Part shown: in pieces, positions 10,600 through 20,621 of the stretch
Layout: each line of letters begins with the position of its first letter
Numbering within the stretch: position 1 is the stretch's first letter
NCBI GenBank assembly: GCA_018873245.2
Contig: JAEMBT020000006.1
Span: 10,415,855 to 10,479,854, forward strand
From: Archegozetes longisetosus
Taxonomy: Eukaryota > Arthropoda > Arachnida > Sarcoptiformes > Trhypochthoniidae
DNA: 64,000 nt
Direction of reading: 5' to 3'
Made by a program: the position numbers and the translations under genes
The notes under the pieces: generated by a model
The model's database searches: none
What the model was told of the DNA's origin: nothing
Seen by the model: the letters and a program-made list of their open reading frames with translations, nothing else

Positions 10600-12540
10600 T
10601 AGTAATCATTGAAAGCTTTTTTGGCTTTGAGAATAATATTCAGGAATTTTTAAGACAGAGACAGAGACGGCGATCCAAACCCTAACTCTATTCTTTTTAT
10701 TATGATCTTTAAATTGCATATTCAAATATGTATTGTTGCTAAATAGTTTAATAACTTTTATAATTGTAAAGTTTGAAAATTTTAGTAGCAGTTTCGTTTC
10801 ACAATCTACACCCATGGACAAAACTATCTTTAGATGATCAAGGTCGAATAAATTTTGACTGGATGATTCGAATTTCAAACAGATTTCAGTTTTGAGTAGC
10901 TGAACAAACAGCATTTTTAAATCTAGAATAATTTTTCAAAAGTCACTGGGATCATTGAGCTAGAGAATTTTAAAATTTAATTTAATTTTCCTTATATCTA
11001 AACAAATTTCAAGAGATAGTGCTTTGAAAAATCAATAAAAATAACTAGATCAAATTAAGTAAAAATGAATTTATTCAAAATAATCAAGATAAAACAAATC
11101 TTTAAGAAAATTTTCAATAAATATGGAAATATTGTAAAGTCTGGATCTTTGATAGGAGCGTGTACGAAATCAAATTAAAAATATAAGCACTTTATTAAAC
11201 ATAACCACAATACAAATTACATAAGATTTCACAGGATTCTAACACTGAGAAAAAGAGCGAAAAGTTTAAGAAAAATATGTCATTTTATAGGAACAATAGG
11301 CGGGTTAAATTAGAAAATGTGTTATAATGATAGGCTAAACCTTTTAAGGTCAATAGCACATTTAGCTAGGATTGGGAGATTGTATAACTAGGACATATTT
11401 AGGCAGGTTTTATGAGTTGAGATATGCTTATTCTCAGCTGTCTTCATAATCTGTACAGCTTAGACAAGCATGTGAAGATTTCTTTGGTACAAACAAAAAG
11501 TAATCTCTAAATCAGTAATAAAAGTTGACATATAAGGTGAGTTATGAAAAATTAGAGTTTAGAAATATAGGTTATTACAAAAGTATTATGGTATAGATCT
11601 AATTAAGAAACTAAGACGTTATTACAATATTTACAAAAGTTAAGCTCAAGTAAGAATCAATTGCTGGTGTGACTGCCGGCTACCTCCAGCACTTCCTACA
11701 TTCGATTGGGCGTTGAATTTAATAAATTAATGAAATATTGTCTCCAGGAGGCACCACACATTGTTTACTGAGCATTTATAGGGGCTGTCACCAGTTCCTC
11801 TTTTGAATTGATGGCCGGGCGCCCACTTCTGATCGGTGCCTTTATCATAGAACCAACATTATCATTAGGATTGAGATCTGGTGATAAGCTAGACCAAAAA
11901 GTTGTTCAGAAAAGAAAATTTTCACATTTCAATCAGATCGCATTGTATGTGGAAGAACAAAGCCTTGAACATCTCAAATGTTATCAGTTATCCAATGTTC
12001 ATTTGGTTTTTCAGTTATTTAAAAAATTTTTAACTTTCAAAGCATTTCTCGTTTTAACCTCTATATTTTTCAAAAAATTTTTAAAAATGCTGGTTATCTA
12101 GCTACTCAGAGCTGAAATCATTTTAAAATTTGAATTAGCCATATAAAAGTTATTTGTGTTTAACTGACTAAAGATAGTTGTCTCCAGTAATGTGTTTCCT
12201 TATTTATTGAAAAATTTTCTTAAAGATTTGTTTTATATTGATTATTTTGAATAAGTTCATTTTTACTTAATTTGATCTAGTTATTTTTATTAATTTTTTA
12301 AAGCAATACCTCCTGAAAAATATTTAAATATATGAAAAATTAAGTAAAATTTTAAAACCTTCTAGCTTAATGATCCTGGTGACTTTTGAAAAAATACTCT
12401 AGATTTAAAAATGCTGATTATTCAACTACTCTAGACTGAAATCGGTTTGAAATTCGAATCATCCAGTCAAAAGTTATTCGACTTTGATCAACTAAAGATA
12501 CTTTTGTCCATAGGTGTATATGTTTGAGTGATATAGCATT
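10600..12540. repeat. Foldback repeat in the IR intron with tandem units on the right side
   Basis: About 10600-11130 is the inverted counterpart of about 12190-12540; for example AACTAGATCAAATTAAG at 11042 against CTTAATTTGATCTAGTT at 12266. The unit GAAATC...TTTGAAATTC...ACTAAAGATA occurs twice on the right (about 12095-12195 and 12420-12500), so that side is partly tandem. An LTR-like segment fills the loop. It is absent from the matching intron of the right-arm IR copy. Confidence 0.65.
11133..11850 (-). mobile_element. Solo-LTR-like element, copy 1
   Basis: On the minus strand the segment has a TATA-like CCCCTATAAATGC near 11780, an AATAAAG near 11195 and an end CCAGACTTTACA at 11133, the layout expected of an LTR read in that direction. 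The 3' part (11133 to about 11635) is shared with 55247-55743 in the same orientation. The 5' boundary is not fixed; 11850 is approximate. No internal coding region is attached to either copy. Confidence 0.5.
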
Positions 12541-14449
12541 CATTAAATAGAAATTAAATGCACAACTCACATTTTATTGAAATTCTCTCTAGCTTCAGCA
12601 CTCATATGTTAAGATAGGATGAAAAAATATGGAACTGTAACTCCTCCATGTTTCGATACGTGAAATTTCTTGCATTCAGCTTTATTTCGCCCTTCGGGCA
12701 ACCAGAGATAGCATTCATTCATGTTATAATCGTAAACTGAAATCGCATAGTCATCGTGTCTATACATTAAATCTTCGACATCTCCAAAAGTTTCATCAAA
12801 TTTTAGTTTGACTTCCATTCTTGATTTGAAATCTGCTACCAATTCACTTGTAGCACATTCTTTTTCAGCAAACTCTTGAATAACAGAGCCCTCCATAGTA
12901 AAAATTTTCAGATCTTTCCTATTGTGGAGATCTTCCCACGAATCGATTACTCCGTCTGGAACACCCTTTGTGAAGAATCCTCTTATAACACCGGCATATC
13001 CAGCAAGCAACACAGTAGAGCCCAATAACCAGAATGTAATAACAAATCTCTGAGTAGAAGATGTGGGAAATCGAGGAATGATTTCCGATAGTATCAAGCA
13101 AGTGTAATTCCAAAGGTCCGTCAAGTAATCTGAAAATGTTTTCTTAATTAAAGCAAAAGCCAAAGGTATGAAAAGTATCGTCTATAAAAGTGTGACCCAG
13201 ACTGGAATCTCAAATCCTAGTATGAACTCAAATATATTTCGTTTTCGGGGCGAATTTTCGACAGAATATGTCCATCAGATTTGATGCCCAGTGGTTTGCT
13301 CAAAACACCCATTCCTTGTAGTTGAAGTTCTAATCCTTTTTCGTACAACGATGGTGTTATCGGATATAAGATTACTGATGATTTTTCGCTTAATAATATA
13401 TCAAATATTTTACTTCTGTCTTCTGGAAAAGGAACTTTCCTAACGCTAGACCAAATAGCATTAAACAGAACATTTTTCAAAATACAAAATAGAAACGTTC
13501 ACGTCTTACGAATTACTATTTCGACAAATTTAAGAAATTTTAAATCACATTTTTAGACATTTAAGAATTACTCGTAAAAACAGGAACTATTTTAGAAACG
13601 TGTAACTATTAACTATTAATCGTGCATTTATTGTAGGAATAGCTTATTTTCTTACCTATAGCCATATCGTTTCGATAATTCTACAACAATTCTGGCGAAA
13701 GGACCACAAATTTTATTTTAAAGGGAGAAGAAATGAGGTGGGTTCCATATATCTAAGAATGAAATCACTTCTGTTGTGTTATAATTACTACGTCCAAAAC
13801 TCGCAGTCCCATTCTTAAGAAAGTCCACGCAGATATCATTTATGGCTTCTATATTTGTTGTAATAGACAGCGAAAGCAAGAGAATAAACGCTTTTTCATG
13901 TGAATTTATAATCTTCATTCTGGATTTGCACTTATATTTCATTCTTCACTCTAACGATATTGAGTAGAACTCATTACAGTTATCATTATACCGACTGCAT
14001 TAAAATGATCTAATATTTTGGATCAACACTTACTCTAAGCTCGGTAAAATTTCTTTGATCCTGTAGCTAATGTATTTTGGTAATATTTTGATGTAACTTC
14101 TCAAATGCTGTCATAGAAATACATCAATTATTTAAAATCTAATTATATTTTACTCTAAAACTGAAAAATTTTATGCAATAGTACATAAAAATCAATCAAT
14201 ATTCAATATTATATGAGACTCTTTGGTACGTACTCAGAGATATCACAAAATACACCGATATTTAAAACGATTTTTTATAGTTATTGATTGATGTTGACTT
14301 ATTTTTCATCATTTTAGGACTTGTTTTTAAACAGCGTATATTTAAATTTGTAATGCTATTTTAAAAATATGAAATTTATTTTACAATTTTAAGCTTGTAA
14401 AATGTATGACAAACACGAGTCTCAGACTCATATGTAGTGATGTATAGCT

Positions 14450-14945
14450 TAGAGCTTTTAGTTTGTCTTGGTCAGTCTTATAGCAAATGATTTTCGTTTT
14501 GCCTATCGCCTAGTCTTAGTCTTATTACTTGTGTTATCTCTTTATAGCATTTACTGTACTTGAACTTGAACTACATCTTGAACTTATTATTTAATATTTC
14601 ATAGAATGATCAATAGACTAACAAAACACCAAAACTAAACACAGACTCACTATTAAAATATGTTGCAATAGAAGTGCAATCGTTTATTTAGTTCTTTAAA
14701 AATGTTTTTATAATTTGAAACTTCAAAAAATAAATCATTTCTAATGAATTAAATGATAGTATTTGTCTCTAAACTTTTGAGTATGTCTTAGTCTTACTCT
14801 AATAAATCTGTTTCAATTGTCTTTGTCTTAGTCTTAATTTGAAAATCAAAAGATCGTTTGTATGACTTAGTCTTATGCCAAACGATTTTCATATGTCTTG
14901 TTTTGCTTAGTCTTAGTCTTAAGCTACTCACTACTCATATGTAAT
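14450..14945. repeat. Degenerate TCTTAG/GTCTTA tract
   Basis: The motif GTCTTAGTCTTA recurs at about 14515, 14790, 14825 and 14905, separated by unique AT-rich sequence. The same tract, inverted, occurs in the right arm around 44570-44715 and 45660-45760, so it predates the duplication. Confidence 0.6.
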
Positions 14946-15093
14946 CTCAAGGCTAGTGACGAATTCAAGTGAACCTATTGATCTTTTGAGTTTTATCCCT
15001 GAATATAATTTGAACTAGGGCTTGATTCATTTTAATTATTTGACTCCAAATGAAATTGTTCGATTAGCATAATGACTGAAATAAAATATTTAT

Positions 15094-16692
15094 GGTAGTA
15101 TTTCAACTGTGCAGGCAGAGGAAATCCCAGTCTTGAAAAATCTCAAATGTGCTTATATAAAACCCCAAAAACTTAATGACTTTCAAGCCAGTAATAAGGT
15201 GACATGATTAAGTGTAAATTTAACTGCTAAACTTAAACATATTTATAGTTATGGCTAAAGAAGCGCGCGCCCAAGAAGTTAAACAGTAAAGTTATCAAAA
15301 GACAGTTGATATACTTCTTCAGGCAAGTGAATAGAGTATAAACATGCTTATTATCATCTATGGACATGGGTCAGCTGATGATGATAGTCATGTTTATATT
15401 GTAACCACTCGAATAATTATTTTACACACGGATTCACACTTAATAATTTTATTAACAAATAAATTTTCTAAAGAATTAATATTAGCAATATGTATTAAAA
15501 ATAGACCCATTTTTAAATATATCGTTATGTAAAAAATACTCTTCGGACAAATGAGTTCTCCGTTCACTTTTAAACGCCGCTAATCCAACTTTATTGAGAC
15601 CCAGATAAGCTTTGAGGACATCAGAGATGAAATTCTTGGACTTCACCTATCGCTAGTCCATTGAGGCGACAAAAATATAAAAATTGATGAATGTGGGAGT
15701 CCAGGAGTTCGGTATTAGATGATGCAGGCAAAAGCTCTTTCAAAGTTCGGTTGAGTCTTCCAGGATTTGCGTGTGGATATCACGTTCTTGCGGATTCAAA
15801 AAGTTTCGCTGATGTACAACCACCCCGTGATTATAACCTAACGCTTCGAGTCCCGAATATGCTGACTACCCATCAGAATAAACGGTAACCCGCTACCCAC
15901 CCTGGCCTATCGAGGGAGTCCCAACATACTTTTTTATAAGCGGTACTAGTGTTCGCGACCCCGTACCCGGACAGGAGCAACGAAAATCCTTTTAGTTTCC
16001 TGACAAATACCGGTGAAGATCCACTGCGCCTGCTTCTGTAAGATGCGGCCACGCTGATACTTACGGCGCCAAATTGCGGTCTCGTCAATCTCGACCGTTA
16101 GTCCTGGACCCCCAATTGGTATAAGCGACAAGTTTTGCTTTACAAGTTTACAAACATGCCTACAAAACTTGTACTAATTCACCGCTTCCTCACACGCAAC
16201 GCCGGCTATTTCAACGGCCTGAGTCACCTGTCAGTGACAGCAAAACAAAAATACAAGCTTTAGAACTTGTAATTTAGTGAGGCGGCATCCCTCAAGCTAT
16301 GTACCTGTCAAGGGAGAAAGCAACTTACGGCAGTTATACTTTCAACAGCGAAAAATAGGCCTACCGCGAGTTTTCTCAACCCGCATTTCCGAACCACAAA
16401 CTGGACATGGAGGCGGCACCAAACTGATGAACTGATTTTGAAGAATGAAACTTTCAGCATCACGCTCGTTTTTGATGGACTCACCAAAATTGAGCTCATT
16501 TAACAAAATTAAAATTTTCAAAACATTTTCATTCACAAACACAATGTTTACACTATAACACACTACTATAAAATTAAATACTACACACTATCAGTCTCAA
16601 TGTTTACATTTACTAGATAAAAACCAGTTTTGGGGTAAAAGTTTGAAACAGGGTATTCTCTAAGCAACTGCCTGCACAGCCGAAATCCTACC
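15094..16692 (-). mobile_element. Merlin-superfamily DNA transposon (degenerate) with TIRs and 8-bp TSD
   Basis: The ends are inverted repeats of 25 bp: GGTAGTATTTC...CTGTGCAGGCAG from 15094 and its counterpart (GGTAGGATTTCGGCTGTGCA, read on the minus strand) ending at 16692. They are flanked by ATATTTAT (15086-15093) and AGATTTAT (16693-16700), an 8-bp target duplication with one mismatch. Both fit Merlin (TIRs about 25 bp, TSD 8-9 bp). It carries transposase remains on the minus strand. It sits just beyond the breakpoint of homology between the two duplication arms and is missing from the right arm. Confidence 0.85.
15690..16563 (-). pseudogene. Merlin/ISXO2-like transposase, frameshifted
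   Basis: Read from 16563 downwards: an N-terminal zinc ribbon (PPCPVCGSEM...TRGRPIFRC, 16420-16342), then the DDE core with VEIDETAIWRRKYQRGR (16100-16050, first catalytic Asp in EIDE), WIFTGICQ, then in another frame SDGW (second Asp) and ...NFLNP...HTQ near 15720-15790, which matches the conserved tail of Merlin transposases. Several frame changes and stops separate the pieces, so it is inactive. Confidence 0.8.
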
Positions 16693-17711
16693 AGATTTAT
16701 ATTAAACTTTGAGCAGTATTTTGTTTAAATTAACAATAATTGTTACATTAATTATTAATCTGTTAGACAAATTAAGATAAAGCTAAAGAATCTCTTTAGA
16801 TGTATCTACATAACTTGCATGATAAAGAAAAGGATCTGAATAATGAAAACTTTGGGTGAAACTTTCGAAAATCAATTCTTTGCCAAACCTAACAAAAAAT
16901 TTTGAATCATTTGATTGTGTTCCAATAGCTGATCATTTCGTCAAAAGATTATTTAGTTAAACGAAAATATTATGGATGACGAGAGAAGTATAATGAGTGT
17001 TGACTGTGTTAGAGCAGAGATTTGAATAAAGTCTAACTTTGAGATGTCATTTATTGAATTCGCTGATTATGTTTCGAAGAATGAGCCGATATTATAGTTA
17101 CAAAATCTAATAAAAACATACTTTCAAATAATTATTTAACTCCTTGTAGTAACTAATTGATGTAACTCCTAGTAGTAAAAGTTTTTATGTAACTCAAGTA
17201 TAAAACTTGTTGATCTATGGAATTTCATTGAAAAATTGCTTTTTCCCCTTTAAGTATCAAAATCCCACGCAAGAGACCCGAACGAGGTGGTCAGTCTGTC
17301 GGTAAAAAATATTTATCATAAGTAGAGGTCCCATAAAGCTGATTTAATTTTTTGCGTAAAACTGATGCGTTTAATTGTTTAAAAAAATTTACCAAAAACT
17401 GGATTTATTTGGTTGTATGATTAAAGTTAGTTCATAAAAATTGTTATGAGCGTTAAAACTCAAATCACGATTTAAATTAACCCAATCTTCAACTAATAAT
17501 TTCTTAAGAGTGTTACAAACAGATCTATATAAAATTAATATTTAGTAGGTATTTATCATAATTTACATTAGAAAACCTCACTAAACAATTTAATAATGAT
17601 TCCACAACACAAAATAATAGTGGATAGCTCAAATAACATCTAACTTATACTCATAAACCTTCTCCGCGACTCTCAAAAAATAGTTTTTATGAGTTTAATT
17701 TTTTAAAAATA

Positions 17712-18070
17712 AATTTGCCACATATAAATTGATGTGTTTAATGAATCAAAAATGGTTAACCAGTTAATTGGGGTCTCTACTTTCAAAGTATTTGATAAGA
17801 CAAAATTTATCGAATTATTCAAATATTTTCAAATATTTTAAAGCTAAAGAAAACCCAATCATTGTTTATTTATAATAAATTATCATTCATTCAATAAATT
17901 AAACTTTTCTGTTATGACTAAAAGATTTGACGAAATAATTTGCAATTTTTCGAGTGCTGACACATTTGATCTAATTCAGAAATCTAAGTTTGAGCTAAAG
18001 ACTGTTAAGATAAGTCTTCATAATCTGTATTATCATAAAAATTGGTATCCCACTAAAGTAATGCCTTGAA
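17712..18070. repeat. Insertion private to the left arm, related to 23740-24110
   Basis: The right arm passes directly from the sequence matching 17700 to that matching 18075, so about 360 bp is inserted here or lost there. The segment resembles the reverse complement of 23740-24110 in a tyrosine decarboxylase intron: shared core ATGACTAAAAGATTTGACGA, then AAATAATTTGCAAT and ACTGTTAAGATAAGTCTTCA-like sequence. This copy has an open stretch beginning MTKRFDEIICNFSS, the other copy is closed by stops. Family unknown. Confidence 0.5.
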
Positions 18071-18885
18071 TTTAGAGGAATGAACTAAATAACTAGATAT
18101 TGAACTTTTATCTTATTGAAAAACTAGAAAATAACAAATATATATTTCAAATTAATCTTTCAAAAGGTTCTGAAAATTTTCTATAAAATTATTTTAGCAT
18201 TTTTAACCTGATTTAAGTTATTCTAAGAACAAATTTTGGCACTCTGAAAATGAAAATTGCAATATCTTATAAAATCCAGTGTACAAATGATTTCTTTATT
18301 AAGCTTTAAAAATGTCAAACTATATCTCTTGTTCAAAATTTAATAAGACGGCGACAAATACATACAATGAGCACCTGTCAACTTGATTATTGTTTTATTA
18401 ATTATAATTATAATCTTTACAAGTTATAATAATGATCTTTACAGAGATGTTTGATGTGATTTACTACTAGTTAGTTATATTATACCAATTTTCTTATTGA
18501 TCATCTCTTGGAATGAAACTCGTTTTTCAGTTTGAACTTTCAAACAAAATTCAAAAATTGATGGTATAATCTATTTTTAAATTAAATCAAATTTCATATC
18601 AAAATATTTGCTTTTTTGTTCGATTGATTTAACTAAAGTATATTAAGATTTATTCTGATACTTGTTTGATAAAACAAAGATTATTTGAGAATACATTTAT
18701 GTATTGAATAATAATTATAAATTTATATGAAAAATATCGAACTTGAGAAGTGTGAGATACCATTTCGAATTAACGATGGTATGTATAAAAGGTGGATATT
18801 GTATATAGGTAAATTTACAAAAATAGCTGCATATGTATAAATAATGTATGGTTGCAATTTTCGTATTATATGACTTGAATTATTT

Positions 18886-19226
18886 TCAAATGAAGTAAGA
18901 ATTTGTCTGATAACCTGAATTTGTTGCCACAAAAGCACTGTGAGTCCAAGAATTGGATTCACCGATGTTTCTAGCAGAACTCAGAGTAGATGAGGTCCAA
19001 TGAGATGGTGGTATGACTTCACTGGTATTGTGACCAGTATATTGAAAATCATTTGTTGATCCATTAGAGTGAGCGACGCTGTTGTTTGAATTGAGTATAT
19101 TAAGCATTGGTTGACTGAATGGATCGCTTTGGTATGTGGTGTGTGACGAAACGTTATGTGATGACATGAATGAACTTTGAACTGATTGACCAAAGCTTTG
19201 ATGACCGTTTCGAGGCCAACTAGATT
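18886..19226 (-). pseudogene. Orphan duplicate of the last gooseberry/Pax3/7 exon
   Basis: This is the inverted copy of exon 6 of the gene at 33119-40503 (40163-40503). The acceptor TTTAATAG, reading frame, 113 codons and stop are all retained; only three residues differ (ESS against ESG, WTSS against WTST, NIG against NIS). The 3' flank is almost identical too. No paired box, homeobox or other upstream exon exists on this strand between here and the window end, since the neighbouring minus-strand gene is tyrosine decarboxylase. It therefore appears to be a stranded 3' exon with no promoter or start of its own. Its open frame reflects youth or gene conversion, not proven function. Confidence 0.85.
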
Positions 19227-19299
19227 CTATTAAACCAAATTTTATCAATTTAGATAAAGTTTAATGCATTATAAACTGCTTTCAAGTTTTTTGACATTG

Positions 19300-20621
19300 T
19301 CATGTGGTTTCCTACAATGTGGTTAGGTTTGGCTAAACAATATGTCAAATGATTTTGAAATATTTATAAAAATTAGTAGGTTCAAAACTAATTATTTTTA
19401 GCTCAAATCAAATTAAATTTTGATCTATTTTGGCAAAATTGAATTAGTTAAATGAACCGTTGAATGATTTTTGTCTCAATTATCTTCAGAATCAGGTTTG
19501 TTGTGATGGATGGATTAATGGTCTTAAGTAAGTAGTTTGATTAAGTAGTTAATTGTTGAATCGATTGGTTTACAATTGAACGCTTGATACAAAGAAGACG
19601 AGAATCAAACGAAAGAGTTGATTAACTGTTGAAACAATTGATGCAAATTCCGTTCGAACAAGATGGCTCACATGTGTCTACACCTCAATAGGTGTTTTAC
19701 CATTTGCTCCTTTGGGACTCTATACGACCTATTGAACTAAGACTTCAACACTTCTCTAGCTTTCGTAATTGAAGCATTAATAGTTAATTAGCAGAGAAGG
19801 GCAATTAGTTAAAAAATTAGTTGATTAATGTAATTGTGGAACAAACCCTAAAATCAAACCTTGAATTTATTATCAAATATTGACTTTTAATACATGATTT
19901 CTATTTGAATAAGATAAATATATATATTGGAACGTAAATCATGCGTTAGAGGATGTTTTGAAATAATGAATCACTGACTCTGTCAATACTCTATTTGATC
20001 TAGTTTCGATAAAAACGTCCAAGGTTTATTATTAGAGTTTGTTTCATAACTATATCTATCAACTATTTTTTCAAACATTTTGCCAAACTCTGATTATAAC
20101 CTTTTAATAAGGAATTATTGTTACCGATTGGGAACATCTGCCTTCAAAGGGTTATGTATTTGCCATTTTCTTGTCTTAAACGAAAATATAAGACTTGCAA
20201 ATTTAGGAAAATAATCCACCGAAATGAGTCAAGTAAAATGGTTTATATCATTCTCTTGATCTGTTGCAACAACTCATCAAAGTTTGAATAGATTGTCATT
20301 TTTCAAATATAGTTGAATCAAAAAACTACCTGATGAAAAAGTTGATTACCTGATGGAATGAGTAATCGAAGCATTATATTATGAAATTTATGATTAAATC
20401 CGTTGTTTTAGGTTTTTTTCAATCGTTTACCATCTATAGACATTTGAATCAAAAGTGACAACTAATAACATAAAGCTTTAATAATAGTCAACTTTTGCAT
20501 ACATTCAAAACATTGATTTAAAATCTAATTAATAATAGACATTGAAAAGTGAGTGATAGAAGACATTAATTTAGAATTGAAAGAAAGATTTAAATGAAAT
20601 GAAGAGATAGCTGAGACTAGT
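19300..20621. other. Intergenic and decarboxylase 3' flank, no gene seen
   Basis: AT-rich unique sequence. It should contain the 3' UTR of the tyrosine decarboxylase gene, but no clear poly(A) signal was picked out. Confidence 0.4.

Larger units (their letters stand above)
10101..13918 (-). pseudogene. Ionotropic receptor (Lig_chan family), left-arm copy, multiply disrupted
   Basis: Three exons can be aligned to the right-arm copy: 13918-13656 (signal peptide and start of ligand domain), 13445-12571 (rest of first ligand lobe, M1, pore, M3, second lobe) and 10353-10101 (end of second lobe, SIESGLYEKW, M4). Splice sites and phases match the other copy. Lesions seen: TCA to TAA in exon 1 at about 13720 (after HFFSL), a one-base deletion near 13250 (after KIRP), TAG at about 13173 in M1, and TAA at 12609-12611 after PYFFILS. 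With at least four lesions it cannot make a receptor. IRs are ligand-gated cation channels of chemosensory neurons. Here M3 reads GYAGVIRGFF, not the SYTANLAAF-like motif of glutamate receptors, as expected of divergent IRs. Confidence 0.85.
9575..19295. repeat. Left arm of a large inverted duplication (partner 40090-51240)
   Basis: Reading this arm in reverse complement reproduces, in order, the right arm: the last gooseberry exon and its 3' flank (17150-19295 against 40090-41890), a TCTTAG-rich tract and flank (about 14000-15015 against 44483-46300), the whole IR gene and the sequence beyond it (9575-13920 against 46331-51240). The gooseberry part is nearly identical, while the IR part is visibly more diverged. 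Insertions private to this arm are a Merlin transposon (15094-16692), about 360 bp at 17712-18070, and repeats in the IR intron. Confidence 0.9.

Noticed and set aside
10606..10914. 102-residue minus-strand ORF in the IR intron
   Set aside because: Lies entirely in the foldback repeat; the inverted copy does not keep the frame.
15600..15660. Short resemblance to 18S rRNA (GATGAAATTCTTGGA)
   Set aside because: Only about 15 bases match and the surrounding sequence belongs to the Merlin element; no further rRNA is present.
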